64,000 bases of DNA from Tunturiibacter empetritectus (GTDB taxonomy: Bacteria; Acidobacteriota; Terriglobia; Terriglobales; Acidobacteriaceae): NCBI RefSeq assembly GCF_014201375.1, contig NZ_JACHDZ010000007.1, positions 115,277 through 179,276 of the forward strand, given 5' to 3'. The notes beneath the pieces are model-generated. The model was not told where the DNA came from and searched no databases. It was given only the letters and a program-made list of their open reading frames with translations. This document shows, in pieces, positions 1 to 11,428 of the stretch. Position 1 is the stretch's first letter. Each line of letters opens with the position of its first letter. The position numbers and the translations under genes were made by a program.

Positions 1-206
1 GTGTGGCCGCGAACGCATTGCATGACCTCGTCGGAGGCTGCCTTTTGGAGGTGAATGGTTTGGCCGTCTCGTTCGACGATGGAGTACTCAGGGGAGTGCA
101 TGGTGAGGGTGAAGCCGAGGACGTCGCGGTAGAACGCGAGAGTCTCATCCATGTCGGCGACGGCGAGCATGGGGCTGATGCGTCTTACTGTGGTTGTTGA
201 TGACAT
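1..206 (-). CDS. VOC (glyoxalase/bleomycin-resistance fold) protein, N-terminal part
   Basis: The minus strand is open from an ATG at 206 to the window edge, so the 3' end is missing. The readable 68 residues include ISPMLAVADMDETLAFYRDV followed by LGFTL and a beta-strand-rich stretch. This is the usual first beta-alpha-beta unit of vicinal-oxygen-chelate proteins (lactoylglutathione lyase, dioxygenase or resistance proteins). The start is supported by GGAGG six bases upstream of the ATG. Substrate and metal ligands cannot be judged from this fragment. Confidence 0.75.
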   Translation of the reverse strand, partial: MSSTTTVRRISPMLAVADMDETLAFYRDVLGFTLTMHSPEYSIVERDGQTIHLQKAASDEVMQCVRGH

Positions 207-299
207 TGGCGCCTCCGTGCGACGGCTTTCGCGGCTTAAGACAGGGTGCCATAGAGCACAATATGTGACGGCAGAGTCCGGTTATTTTTTCCAGTATTT

Positions 300-2840
<2,541 letters not shown>

Positions 2841-2950
2841 CAGCTAGATCGAGTTTCGCATAATCTTCGCGTGAGGGCGAAGTGACTTGTGAGGAACTCG
2901 AGGTGGACAGCTTGAGTCCTGAAATGGAGTTACAGGTTCGTGAGAAGGAG

Positions 2951-3454
2951 CTAGAAAATCATGAAGTTAACTTCGACCGTCATCCGATACGGAACAGGTG
3001 TACCGCGGTAGGTTGCGGGAGTGAACCGATACTGTGGTACGACTCTGACAGCATTTTCATCGAGGGTGAGGGCTGCTTCTCGTTCCTTCATGGGCACGGT
3101 ATCAGCGATCGACTTCGCAACGTGTATATCGGTAGTGGTGCCGTCGGTGCGGACGATTAGAGAGACAACGCAGTTGCCATGAATTTTTTTCTTTCTCGCC
3201 TTCTCGGAGAACTCTGGCTCGACGGAGAAGATGAGCTTCGGAGGCGCAACTCCGTCTCCAGCGTGATAAATGCCGAAGAAGTCTGGATTGGGGAGCGGCT
3301 GTTTGGGATTTGCTTGTGGGTCCGGTTTCTTGCTCTGCGCGGACGATGCGGCGGGTGGAGCTTGTTGCGAGAGGGCCGAGGCTGGGTTCGCGAAGATGGT
3401 TGGAATCGTGAGTCCGATGAGGAAGGATATGACGCTGAGCTTTGTAGCGGCCAT
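2951..3454 (-). CDS. Secreted TonB C-terminal-domain protein
   Basis: A 167-residue protein with an N-terminal signal peptide (hydrophobic stretch about 7-28), a Pro/Gln/Ala-rich linker, then a TonB C-terminal-like domain: PEFSEKARKKKIHGNCVVSL...VRTDGT...ENAVRVVPQYRFTPATYRGTPVPYRMTVEVNF. The domain usually contacts TonB-dependent receptors or energises outer-membrane transport. Here the hydrophobic segment resembles a cleavable signal more than a membrane anchor, so it may be a periplasmic TonB-like protein rather than a true energy transducer. It is divergent from the hydrolase gene at 3562. Confidence 0.8.
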   Translation of the reverse strand: MAATKLSVISFLIGLTIPTIFANPASALSQQAPPAASSAQSKKPDPQANPKQPLPNPDFFGIYHAGDGVAPPKLIFSVEPEFSEKARKKKIHGNCVVSLIVRTDGTTTDIHVAKSIADTVPMKEREAALTLDENAVRVVPQYRFTPATYRGTPVPYRMTVEVNFMIF

Positions 3455-3561
3455 AATTTGTGGTCCGAAATCAGAGAGAGAGTACCATGTATCCCGAATC
3501 CAAATGTTGTCAAATTTTCAGATCCAGATAGGCACTCGCGGTGCGAGTGGGAAGGAGGATT

Positions 3562-4572
3562 ATGTTGAATTCGCGGCGGGAGTTTCTGGTGAAGAGTGCA
3601 GCGGCGGTCGGGACGATGCAACTGGCGCGGCCTGCGATGGCTGTGGAGGATAAGACTTCGCCGGATGCGATTCTCTCTTTGTTCAAAGGGCTTCCGGGAG
3701 AGGTGGCGGTTAAGATCTATGCTCCGGCGGCGAATGGGAAGCCGGAGTTTCTGGTGGAGTCGAACTCTGCGAAGACGTTGTTTGCGGGGAGCGCGATTAA
3801 AACTTTCATTCTGTGTGAGGCGTTGCGGCAGGCGGACGCGCCGGAGGTGGTGCAGACGTTGAAGTCTCAACAGCTGAGTCTGGATGCAAGTGTGTGGACG
3901 TTAGACAGCGCGATGTTCAACCCGCCGAACCTGATCGGGAAGGTCTCGGAGAGGACTGCGCTGGAGGCCATGATCATGCATAGCGACAACACGGGAACAG
4001 ATATGTGTTTGAAGCATGTTGGCCCGGAGAGGGTTCGGGAGTTTGTTGCTTCGGTGGGATTGAAGAGCTGCATGATCCCTGAGAGCACGCGGTCGCTCTT
4101 CGGATATCTGCTGGGGGCTAAGGACTACAAGAGTTTTAGCTGGGAGGAGTTGGGAGCGGCGGCGAATGCATCGATGGTGAACCTGCCGATGAACGATGTG
4201 CAGACGATGGCTTGTTCTGCCGATGATTTTGTGTCGTACTACTCGCGAGCTATGCAGGGGAGATTCTTCAAAAATAAAGAGACGCTGAATGAGTTTCGCA
4301 GGATTCTTTCGTTGGGGGACGCGATCTGGCTGCTGCCGCTACCCTTGGGAGTCAGCGCGTTTGTGAAGGGTGGAAGTATCGACGTTCCGGGGTTTCACGC
4401 ACTTTGCGCACCGGGGGCGATGTTGTTTGACGAACGGTGGGTGTACTTCTGCGTGACGATCAACTGGGAGTCGAAGGCTGTGTCTGACCCTGCGACGGCG
4501 GGGGCCTTCGCATCTGCTGCCAGCCACGCACTTTCTCTGGTGAAAGAGAAGCTGTCGGCCTGTGCGGGTTGA
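3562..4572 (+). CDS. Class A beta-lactamase-like serine hydrolase, Tat-exported
   Basis: A penicillin-recognising serine hydrolase. Active-site motifs are all visible: S77-A-I-K80 (SxxK), S141-D-N143, an E in PESTRSLFGY that could be the omega-loop glutamate, and K269-G-G (KTG-like). The N-terminus NSRREFLVKSAAAVG is a twin-arginine signal, so it is likely folded before export. I chose the ATG at 3562, preceded closely by AAGGAGG, over the in-frame GTG at 3541, which would put extra charged residues before the RR motif. Whether it destroys beta-lactams or acts on another ester or peptide cannot be told from sequence alone. Confidence 0.85.
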   Translation: MLNSRREFLVKSAAAVGTMQLARPAMAVEDKTSPDAILSLFKGLPGEVAVKIYAPAANGKPEFLVESNSAKTLFAGSAIKTFILCEALRQADAPEVVQTLKSQQLSLDASVWTLDSAMFNPPNLIGKVSERTALEAMIMHSDNTGTDMCLKHVGPERVREFVASVGLKSCMIPESTRSLFGYLLGAKDYKSFSWEELGAAANASMVNLPMNDVQTMACSADDFVSYYSRAMQGRFFKNKETLNEFRRILSLGDAIWLLPLPLGVSAFVKGGSIDVPGFHALCAPGAMLFDERWVYFCVTINWESKAVSDPATAGAFASAASHALSLVKEKLSACAG

Positions 4573-4692
4573 TGGAGATAGATGCGGTTCTCTGGAGGAG
4601 CTGTTGGGGTAAAGGCCCGGCTGGAATTTCCCGCATCTTTTGCGGCAACGAAATGATCAGATAATACTAAAGGGCGCGGTGGAGGAGGCAGT

Positions 4693-5139
4693 ATGTATCT
4701 GATTGCGATTTGCGTGGTTGGGTTCTTCGTTCTGTTGTTCGGCTTCCTACGGATCAGGCAACTGCGGCGGAGGCGTGAATTGGAGGAGCACAGCATCGAA
4801 GCGGATGCGCTTTACGATCTGCTCGAAAAGAATTCGGAGATTCTGCTGTTCGATGTTCGTCAGCCGCTTGACCTGCTGGCGCACTCGGAGATTATTCCTG
4901 GAGCGAAGAGGATCCCGCCGAAGGAGGTGCTGGAGCAGGCTACGCTGATTCCTAAGGAAAAGGACTCGGTGATCTACTGCACCTGCGTGAGCCAGAGCAC
5001 GAGCCGGATGATCCTTGAGAGAGCTTTGGCGCTGAACTTTACGAAGATCAAATTTTTGAAGGGCGGGCTGGATGCGTGGAAGGCGAAGGGGTATCCGGTG
5101 GAGAGATACACTACGCCGTTTCATCTTGATACGGCGTAA
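4693..5139 (+). CDS. Membrane-anchored rhodanese-domain protein
   Basis: A 148-residue protein. Residues 1-19 form one transmembrane helix, followed by RIRQLRRRR, a positive cytoplasmic stop signal. A single rhodanese domain follows: LLFDVRQPLDLLAHSEIIPG, then the active-site loop with the catalytic Cys (about residue 96) in VIYCTCVSQSTSR, then LKGGLDAWKAKGYPVE. Such domains carry sulfur as a persulfide. The usual CxxGxR loop is replaced here by a second Cys and Ser/Gln residues, so its substrate may differ. A strong terminator follows at 5171. Confidence 0.85.
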   Translation: MYLIAICVVGFFVLLFGFLRIRQLRRRRELEEHSIEADALYDLLEKNSEILLFDVRQPLDLLAHSEIIPGAKRIPPKEVLEQATLIPKEKDSVIYCTCVSQSTSRMILERALALNFTKIKFLKGGLDAWKAKGYPVERYTTPFHLDTA

Positions 5140-5170
5140 TAACACCGAAGTATTAGCTCCGTGCAGGAAG

Positions 5171-5240
5171 AATTGCAGCTTTGTGAGGGCGGTCGAGAAG
5201 GTATGATGATCGCGTCCGCAAAGCTGCAATTTATTTTTGG
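5171..5240 (+). terminator. Intrinsic terminator after the rhodanese gene
   Basis: The 13-base arm at 5171-5183 (AATTGCAGCTTTG) pairs perfectly with 5219-5231, and the run TTATTTTTGG follows at once. The 35-base loop is large for a terminator but has some internal pairing. It lies 32 bases after the stop codon at 5139. Confidence 0.7.
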
Positions 5241-5275
5241 ACCGTGCAGATTGATAGCGCACCCGGAGACGTGAG

Positions 5276-6868
5276 TTGACTCAGGCTGAGGCTTCGAAGT
5301 TTTTGCTGGTATCTCGAATACCATGCGCTGTTGTATTGGGGATGGTGTTGATATCGGTGCCTGCGCTTTCGCAGACGCCGGAGAGCAAGGCGAAGGCTGC
5401 GGGTGATGCGGACGCGAAGAAGGAAGAGGCGAGTGTGCCTATTCCTGCAGAGACGAGTTCGGTGACCAAGCATGAGTGGGCTGCGGGCGGGCGGTTGGTT
5501 CACTACACTGCGACCGCGGGAAATCTGCTGATACGGGACGATCAGGATAAAGCGAATGGGAGCATCTTCTATGTGGCCTACACGGAGGATGGGGTGGAGG
5601 CGAAGAGCCGGCCGGTGACTTTTTTCTATAACGGTGGGCCGGGTGCGGCGACGATCTGGCTGCATATGGGATCGTTTGGGCCGATACGCGTGGTGACGCA
5701 GAGTCCGGAGGCTACGGGACCTGCGCCGTTTGAGTGGGTGCAGAATCAGTACAGCCTGCTGGACAAGAGCGACCTGGTATTTATCGATGCGCCTCTGACG
5801 GGGTATTCGCGTGCCGTGGGGAAGGGGATGGTGAAGGACTTCGCTGGGACCGATCAGGATATTACGGCGTTCAAGAAGTTTATCGTTCGGTACATTACGG
5901 CGAATCAGCGATGGAACTCTCCCAAGTTTTTGTTTGGAGAGTCGTATGGGACGACGCGGTCGGCGGGGCTGGTAAGCGCGCTCGAGAACGATGGGATCGA
6001 GTTCAATGGTGTGACTCTGCTGTCGTCGATTTTGAACTACAACCGGCGTAGTCCTGGGTTGGACTATGAGGCGATCGGGTATATGCCTTCGTTCGCTGCG
6101 ATCGCTTATCACTATAAGAAGGTGAAGACGACGCTGAGTCTGGCTGATTGGGTGGAGCAGGCGAGAGTGTTTGCGCGGGGGCCTTATGCGGAGGCGTTGC
6201 AGCAGGGGGACAAGTTGCCGGCGGCGGAGTTCGATGCGATGGCGGTGAAGATCGCAGCGATTACGGGGCTGAGCGTGGAGTATGTGAAGGAGGCGAAGCT
6301 ACATGTTTCGGCGACACGGTTTCGCAAGGAGTTGCTGCGCGAGGACCAGCGGACTTTGGGCCGGTACGATGCACGGTTTATGGGATGGGATCCGGATTCG
6401 GCGGGGGAGAATCCGGGTTATGACCCTTCGGACACGGGGATCAGCGGGGTGTATGTCGGGGCGTTTCATGAGTACGTTCAGAAGGAGCTGAAGTATTTTA
6501 GCCAGGAGCCTTACTACACCTCGGGGCCTGGACTGAATGAGGGCTGGGACTTCAAGCACAAGGCTCCGGGCGCAGGACCCGGGAGGGCGGGGGAGCAGAC
6601 TGCGCCTGATGTTGCGGTGGATCTGGCGGATGCGATGCGGAAGAATCCTAAGCTTCGGGTGTTTTCAGCGAACGGCTACTTTGACCTGGCTACGCCGTTT
6701 TTTTCAACGGAGTACGACCTGAGTCATATGGATCTGCCGGAGAAACTGGTAAATAACGTGCAGTTTGGTTACTATCCGGCGGGACACATGGTCTATCTGA
6801 ATGTGGATGCGTTGAAGGAGATGAAGGCCGATCTGGCGAAGTTTTATGGGTTGGCTCAGCAGCGCTAA
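5276..6868 (+). CDS. S10 family serine carboxypeptidase-like peptidase
   Basis: A 530-residue exported peptidase of the serine carboxypeptidase (alpha/beta-hydrolase) family. It shows the oxyanion motif [19 protein letters not shown], the nucleophile Ser223 in [10 protein letters not shown], the Asp region GYFDLATPF and the His in PAGHMVYLN, in the usual order. A signal peptide ([15 protein letters not shown]) is only complete if translation starts at the TTG at 5276, which has GGAG just upstream; the next ATG lies inside the hydrophobic core. Secreted S10 peptidases of this length are common in acidobacteria and probably serve peptide scavenging. Confidence 0.9.
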   Translation: MTQAEASKFLLVSRIPCAVVLGMVLISVPALSQTPESKAKAAGDADAKKEEASVPIPAETSSVTKHEWAAGGRLVHYTATAGNLLIRDDQDKANGSIFYVAYTEDGVEAKSRPVTFFYNGGPGAATIWLHMGSFGPIRVVTQSPEATGPAPFEWVQNQYSLLDKSDLVFIDAPLTGYSRAVGKGMVKDFAGTDQDITAFKKFIVRYITANQRWNSPKFLFGESYGTTRSAGLVSALENDGIEFNGVTLLSSILNYNRRSPGLDYEAIGYMPSFAAIAYHYKKVKTTLSLADWVEQARVFARGPYAEALQQGDKLPAAEFDAMAVKIAAITGLSVEYVKEAKLHVSATRFRKELLREDQRTLGRYDARFMGWDPDSAGENPGYDPSDTGISGVYVGAFHEYVQKELKYFSQEPYYTSGPGLNEGWDFKHKAPGAGPGRAGEQTAPDVAVDLADAMRKNPKLRVFSANGYFDLATPFFSTEYDLSHMDLPEKLVNNVQFGYYPAGHMVYLNVDALKEMKADLAKFYGLAQQR

Positions 6869-7017
6869 CCCTTTGAGAGACAGGGGTTTTGGCATGGCGA
6901 ATGCATGCGGCAGGCTTGCTTTTGCCGTGTAAATGCCTTAGAATGAAGGTTGCGTTTATTTCCAGAGCTTCTAACGCGAAGTGCGGAATCAAATATTGAA
7001 GAGGTACTGAAAAAGAT

Positions 7018-7245
7018 ATGGCAAAGCGTCGTGGAAATCCCAACTGGGGCAAGCCTGAGCCGATCGGGCCGGTTGTTCCAACGGTAACATCGTTCGAGCA
7101 GGTTGTGAAGGAGTTCAAGCTCACGCCCGACCAGTACATTCGCTCGACCCGGCTTCGTGAGTGGGCCCGCAGAAACAAGAACTCGAAGTACATTCCTGAG
7201 GCTCTGCTTGAGGCATGGGGATTCGAGATCGAGTCCACGCTGTAA
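7018..7245 (+). CDS. Small conserved-looking protein of unknown function
   Basis: A 75-residue protein starting [15 protein letters not shown], with a mixed helical C-terminal half ([43 protein letters not shown]). The composition is soluble, basic at the N-terminus, with no signal or membrane helix. It has its own strong terminator at 7276, so it is a single-gene transcript and a real gene. The C-terminal half could be a small DNA-, RNA- or ribosome-binding helical unit, but no family is recognised. Confidence 0.75.
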   Translation: MAKRRGNPNWGKPEPIGPVVPTVTSFEQVVKEFKLTPDQYIRSTRLREWARRNKNSKYIPEALLEAWGFEIESTL

Positions 7246-7275
7246 GTGTTTGTTTGAATTTTGTCATTCGATTGT

Positions 7276-7316
7276 AAAAAGAGGACGCTGCCCGTTGCGG
7301 GTGGCGTTTCTTTTTT
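7276..7316 (+). terminator. Intrinsic terminator after the small ORF
   Basis: The arm ACGCTGCCCG (7285-7294) pairs with CGGGTGGCGT (7298-7307) over a three-base loop, with two G-U pairs, and is followed by TTCTTTTTT. An A-rich run lies before the stem, so it might also work in the other direction. Confidence 0.8.
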
Positions 7317-7371
7317 GCGACGGACGTAAGATGGGATGCGTCGAAAGAGTTGCAGGTGGAAGGCGGGGACT

Positions 7372-8517
7372 ATGTTTGCTGACGTGGCGGAGGCGGTAGC
7401 GGAGATCAAGGCGGGCCGGATGGTGATCGTGGTGGATGACGAGGACCGCGAGAACGAGGGCGACCTGACGCTGGCTGCGGAGTTTGTCACGCCGGAGGCG
7501 ATCAACTTTATGGCGAAGTATGGCCGCGGGTTGATCTGCCTGACGCTCACTGAGGAGCGTGCGGACTATCTGCGGCTCGGGCCGATGACACAGGAGAATA
7601 CGTCGCGGTTCGGGACTGCGTTTACGGAGAGCATCGAGGCGCGCGAGGGTGTGACGACGGGGATCTCGGCTGCGGACAGGGCGCATACGATCAAGGTGGC
7701 GATCGATCCTCGGTCTACGGCGCATGATCTGGCGCGGCCGGGGCATGTGTTTCCGCTGCGGGCGCGCAAGGGTGGCGTGCTGGTGCGGGCAGGGCAGACG
7801 GAGGCTTCGGTGGATCTGGCGCGGATGGCTGGGCTGGTGACTGCTGGGGTGATCTGCGAGATTATGAACGACGACGGCACGATGGCGCGGGTGCCGGACC
7901 TGGTGAAGTTCTGCGCGGAGCATGGGCTGAAGATGGTGACGGTGGCGGATTTGATCCGTTACCGGTTACAGAATGAGCGGTACATCCATCGGGTGGCGGA
8001 GTCGGTGATGCCTACGGCGCATGGGGAGTTTCGCATGATCGCCTATGAGAGCGAGGTGGATGGTGGGGAGTCGCATATTGCGCTGGTGTTTGGCGATGTG
8101 AGTGGCAAGGAGCCGGTGCCGGTGCGGGTGCATACGCACTGCCTGGCGGGGGATGTTTTTGCTACGACGCTGTGCGATTGCAGGGCGGTGGTGGAGGAGT
8201 CCTTGAAGATGATTGCGCAGGCTGGCAAGGGGGCTCTGGTGTATCTGCACAATGGGAGCGCGGGTTTCGGCGTGGACAGGGGAGTTACGCCGGCGCGGAT
8301 TGTGCTGCATCGGGAGCAGCGGGCTCGGGAGGGAAGCGAGGACCGGGCGCATAGAACGCTGCGGCAGGTGGGGCTAGGCGGGCAGATTCTGTCGGATCTG
8401 GGGATTCACAAGATTCGGCTTCTGACCAATACACCGACGCATGTGCCGGCGCTGCAAGGGTTCGGGATCGAGATTGTGGAGCAGGTTCCGGTGTCGATCG
8501 AGACGGTTCGGCGGTAG
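7372..8517 (+). CDS. ribB: RibBA-type protein: DHBP synthase joined to a degenerate GTP cyclohydrolase II domain
   Basis: The first half (about 1-205) is 3,4-dihydroxy-2-butanone 4-phosphate synthase, which makes the four-carbon riboflavin precursor: [17 protein letters not shown], then the [12 protein letters not shown] and RPGHVFPL segments. The second half has the GTP cyclohydrolase II fold start with the zinc-type Cys set ([15 protein letters not shown]) and the end ([19 protein letters not shown]). The active-site stretch with the RQEGRGIGL motif and catalytic Arg is absent; in its place stands [16 protein letters not shown]. At 381 residues it is shorter than usual RibBA. DHBP synthase activity is likely, cyclohydrolase activity doubtful. 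I took the ATG at 7372 rather than 7336, because it begins with the normal RibB N-terminus. Confidence 0.85.
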   Translation: MFADVAEAVAEIKAGRMVIVVDDEDRENEGDLTLAAEFVTPEAINFMAKYGRGLICLTLTEERADYLRLGPMTQENTSRFGTAFTESIEAREGVTTGISAADRAHTIKVAIDPRSTAHDLARPGHVFPLRARKGGVLVRAGQTEASVDLARMAGLVTAGVICEIMNDDGTMARVPDLVKFCAEHGLKMVTVADLIRYRLQNERYIHRVAESVMPTAHGEFRMIAYESEVDGGESHIALVFGDVSGKEPVPVRVHTHCLAGDVFATTLCDCRAVVEESLKMIAQAGKGALVYLHNGSAGFGVDRGVTPARIVLHREQRAREGSEDRAHRTLRQVGLGGQILSDLGIHKIRLLTNTPTHVPALQGFGIEIVEQVPVSIETVRR

Positions 8518-8867
8518 GTTTTCCAGAAAAAAATGACGGCGCGGCGGGCTGAGGGAAACTGCGCTTTATGGGCGTTTTTGAGGGGTGGTTTGGGAAAAAG
8601 CATGTTTTGGACGTGGTGTTTTGGTGGTGAAGATGTGGTGGAATGCGTGGAGGATGTGGTGATTTTGCTGCGTGATTGTTAGCTCCCGAAAATACGCCAC
8701 GCTGGGGAAGATTTTTTCGTAAGTTTTTTTGTGGGATGTGGAGTACTATCTCCACTACCTTCCCAAACAGTATGATTGGTGCTCAGGTTTCGAGCGAACT
8801 GATTAATATGGTTGTGATTATGTCTGATATCTGACATATGGGCCCACTGGGACAGGAAGGGTTTGAG
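8518..8867. other. Non-coding region rich in GTGG/TGGTG motifs
   Basis: No gene is supported here. The plus strand at 8575-8670 is strongly G/T biased and carries many irregular copies of GTGGTG, GATGTGG and GCGTGG. T-runs follow at 8708-8732. The next gene starts at 8868. The strand bias suggests a replication-, binding- or RNA-related role, but no known element is recognised. Confidence 0.4.
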
Positions 8868-9683
8868 ATGAGCGCGTTTACTTCGACGGCAGTGGACACT
8901 GGTCTAGAGGTAGTCGACCTCTTCGAGGACGCTTCGTTTGGGAGCAGACGGCTGCATGAGCGCGATGTTGCGATGCAGATGGAGGGGATGCATCGGCTGG
9001 CGCGTGCCTTTTTGGAGAGCCCTGACACGATTCTGCAGGAGCTGGTGAATGCGGCAGTGGAGCTGTGCGGCGCTGACAGCTCGGGGATCAGCATCGAGCG
9101 CGAGAATAAGACCGACGCGGAGTTCTATGAGTGGGTGGCGACGGCGGGGGAGTATGCGGGTTTTCTGAATGCGACGCTACCGCGAAGTCCAAGTGCGTGT
9201 GGGATCTGCCTGGAGCGCGGGCGACCACAACTGTTTCGCGTGACGCAGCGGTTCTTCGACCTGATGGGGATTGAGGCGCCTACGGTGACCGATGGCATTC
9301 TGCTGCCGTGGGAGGTGGAGGAGACGCGCGGAACGATCTGGATCATGGCGCATGGCCGGGGCGAGGCGTTTGATGGGAACGATCTTCGCATGATGCAGAT
9401 GCTGGCGAACTTCGCAGCGATGGGGGTGAGACAGCAGCGGCAGCAGAAGCTGCTAATGGAGCAGGCCATCCATGCCGCGGCTGCGGGAATGGCCAATGAG
9501 CTTGCACACCGGATCAACAATCCGTTGCAGAGCATTACGAATATTGTTTATCTGGCGGGTGCGGGCGAGCCCCCTCTGGACGCGAAGACGCTGGCGGAGG
9601 AGCTGGCAGAGCCTATTCAGCGGCTGTCGATGCTGGCGGGGAAGCTGCTCTCGCTACCGAGGATGGCTATTCGTCCGAAGTGA
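8868..9683 (+). CDS. GAF-domain protein with DHp-like helix but no ATPase domain
   Basis: A 271-residue cytoplasmic signalling protein. A GAF-like sensor domain occupies about residues 40-190 (ILQELVNAAVELCGADSSGI...). It is followed by a helical segment ANELAHRINNPLQSITNIVYLA that matches the H-box of histidine kinases (H followed by NPLQ). The protein ends soon after, without the N, G1 or G2 boxes of a HATPase domain. It could be a phosphotransfer or dimerisation partner for another kinase, or a truncated kinase. The start at 8868 is chosen for the AGGAAGGG six bases upstream; an ATG at 8838 is also open. Confidence 0.8.
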   Translation: MSAFTSTAVDTGLEVVDLFEDASFGSRRLHERDVAMQMEGMHRLARAFLESPDTILQELVNAAVELCGADSSGISIERENKTDAEFYEWVATAGEYAGFLNATLPRSPSACGICLERGRPQLFRVTQRFFDLMGIEAPTVTDGILLPWEVEETRGTIWIMAHGRGEAFDGNDLRMMQMLANFAAMGVRQQRQQKLLMEQAIHAAAAGMANELAHRINNPLQSITNIVYLAGAGEPPLDAKTLAEELAEPIQRLSMLAGKLLSLPRMAIRPK

Positions 9684-9818
9684 GTGGCCGGGGCGCGAAT
9701 AGTTTTGGACTGCCTGTCAACCTGAAGCGCGGTGACAGACAGCCTTGCAGGTTCTGATTTGCCGGAGTGCGATTCGGGAGGATAATGGCTACGCCTTCGA
9801 GCAAGGAGGAGAGCCGTG

Positions 9819-10580
9819 ATGAGTCCAGTTCGCTTTGAGAGAGCAGCTTTGTATGGGTTGCTGATTGGCATTGTCTTCTCTGCTGTTGGGATGGCTCAGC
9901 TGATGCCCGCGCCGCCGCAGGTGCCTCAGATTCCGCAGGGGCCGCCGCCGCCGCCGAGCATGCCGCCGATGCCGTCGGACTCGCAGATTCCGCAGGGGCC
10001 GCCGACGGATGTGCCGCAGCAGAGGCAGCAACAGCAGGATCAGGAGCGAAGGAATAACCAGCAGGGGTCGGCGGGGTTTCTGGGGGCGTGGTGCGCGCAG
10101 GGCGATCCTTCGAAGCAGGCTTCGATCAGCAGCAATGGGCCGATGCTGAATCTGACGAATGAGAGTGGAAGCACCTCGATTGGGAATCTGCAGGGGAATA
10201 ATCAGATTGTCGCGCCGGAGTGGCAGTTTGTGACGGGTACGCTCAGTGGAGACGGCCGGCAGATCAACTGGTCGAATGGGACGTTTTGGGCCAGATGTTA
10301 CGGAGGCGGTGGCGGTGGCCGGTATCGAACGCCCAACCTGAATGGAAACTGGTATCCGAATGGTAATCGATCGTTGCAGTGCTCGATTCAGCAGCGACGG
10401 GGAAATCTGACTCTGCAGAACGAGAATGGGGACAGGGCGACTGGATCGTTCGACGGCAAGTGGAGTGTGACGACGAACTGGCAGGGGACGAGGATCTCCG
10501 GGACGATAAGCAGGGATGGGACCCGGATCGATTGGAGTAACGGGACGTACTGGAGTCGGTATCGGCTTTACGGCCAGTAG
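9819..10580 (+). CDS. Secreted proline-rich protein with duplicated W-NGT-W motif
   Basis: A 253-residue protein with a signal peptide (about 10-27). A Pro/Gln-rich stretch (MPAPPQVPQIPQGPPPPP and onward) follows, then two copies of a small beta-rich unit. Each ends in a matching motif: SGDGRQINWSNGTFWARC and SRDGTRIDWSNGTYWSRY. The repeated Trp/Asn/Gly pattern hints at a surface or ligand-binding beta domain. The start ATG at 9819 has AAGGAGGA eight bases before it. Function is unknown. Confidence 0.75.
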   Translation: MSPVRFERAALYGLLIGIVFSAVGMAQLMPAPPQVPQIPQGPPPPPSMPPMPSDSQIPQGPPTDVPQQRQQQQDQERRNNQQGSAGFLGAWCAQGDPSKQASISSNGPMLNLTNESGSTSIGNLQGNNQIVAPEWQFVTGTLSGDGRQINWSNGTFWARCYGGGGGGRYRTPNLNGNWYPNGNRSLQCSIQQRRGNLTLQNENGDRATGSFDGKWSVTTNWQGTRISGTISRDGTRIDWSNGTYWSRYRLYGQ

Positions 10581-10667
10581 GTCGATCTATTTGCAGAGGG
10601 AACTCTGAGCTTTGGGCGGCGTACTTATCAACCAGAGTTGGATGGGTGTTGTCTGAAGGAGAGTGAC

Positions 10668-11396
10668 ATGAAGCGAGGTCTGATTGCTTCGTTGGCCGTG
10701 GCTGTCTGCGTGTGCCCGGCGGCACGTGGAGTGGATATAGCGAAGATTACAGAGGTGGAGCTGGTTCAGCGAACGCAGGAACTATACGATGCAGTTGGCC
10801 CTGGGAATCAGGCGCCATGGAAGAGGTATGTGGCGGACGATGCGATGTTCTTCGACGAGAAGGGCAGGGCGATGGATAAGCCTGCGTTGATGGAAGATTT
10901 GCAGCCGTTGCCTGCGGGCTATAGCGGTACGATTCTGGTGGTGCATCCGAAGTCGCGGTTTGCGGCGAATGTTGCGGTGCTGAGTTACGACTGCGACGAG
11001 GTGGAGACGGTGTTTGGGCGGGAGCTGCATGCTCGCTATCACTCGACGGATACTTGGTTGTATCGGAATCAGGCGTGGCAGATTGTTGCGAGCCAGACGT
11101 TGCGGTACTACGAAGACCCGGCTGCAGGAGCGGTTGCGGAGGCGATGCTGAACGACTATGTGGGTGTTTATGAGTTGGCTCCTGGAAATGTGGCCACGGT
11201 GACGCGGCAGGGTGGTGAGCTGTATGCGCAGCGTAACTCGGGAAAGCCTTATCAACTTTTGCCCGAGTCTCCGGATATGTTTTTTCGCGCGGGAGTGGAG
11301 GGGCGTCGGCTGTTTCATCGGGATGCTTCGGGGCATGTGGACATGATGATCGATCGCAGGAACAACGAAGATCTGCTTTGGAAGAAGATTCGATAG
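10668..11396 (+). CDS. Secreted NTF2/SnoaL-like (DUF4440-type) protein
   Basis: A 242-residue exported protein: MKRGLIASLAVAVCVCPAA is the signal peptide, and the ATG at 10668 has GGAGAG upstream. The region about 30-145 reads as a cone-shaped NTF2-like fold (ELYDAVGPGNQAPWKRYVADDAMFFD...STDTWLYRNQAWQIVASQT). A C-terminal part of about 80 residues has a lipocalin-like or DUF3471-like look (LNDYVGVYELAPGNVATVTRQGGELYAQ). Both domains bind small molecules in other proteins; no catalytic residues can be named. It is followed at once by the DoxX-like gene and may be co-transcribed with it. Confidence 0.75.
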   Translation: MKRGLIASLAVAVCVCPAARGVDIAKITEVELVQRTQELYDAVGPGNQAPWKRYVADDAMFFDEKGRAMDKPALMEDLQPLPAGYSGTILVVHPKSRFAANVAVLSYDCDEVETVFGRELHARYHSTDTWLYRNQAWQIVASQTLRYYEDPAAGAVAEAMLNDYVGVYELAPGNVATVTRQGGELYAQRNSGKPYQLLPESPDMFFRAGVEGRRLFHRDASGHVDMMIDRRNNEDLLWKKIR

Positions 11397-11428
11397 TGCT
11401 CTGAAATTTGGATAGGGAAGAGGTGTTT

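Noticed and set aside
7246..7371. FMN riboswitch before the riboflavin gene
   Set aside because: The only structure there is an ordinary terminator hairpin; the conserved riboswitch core is not present.
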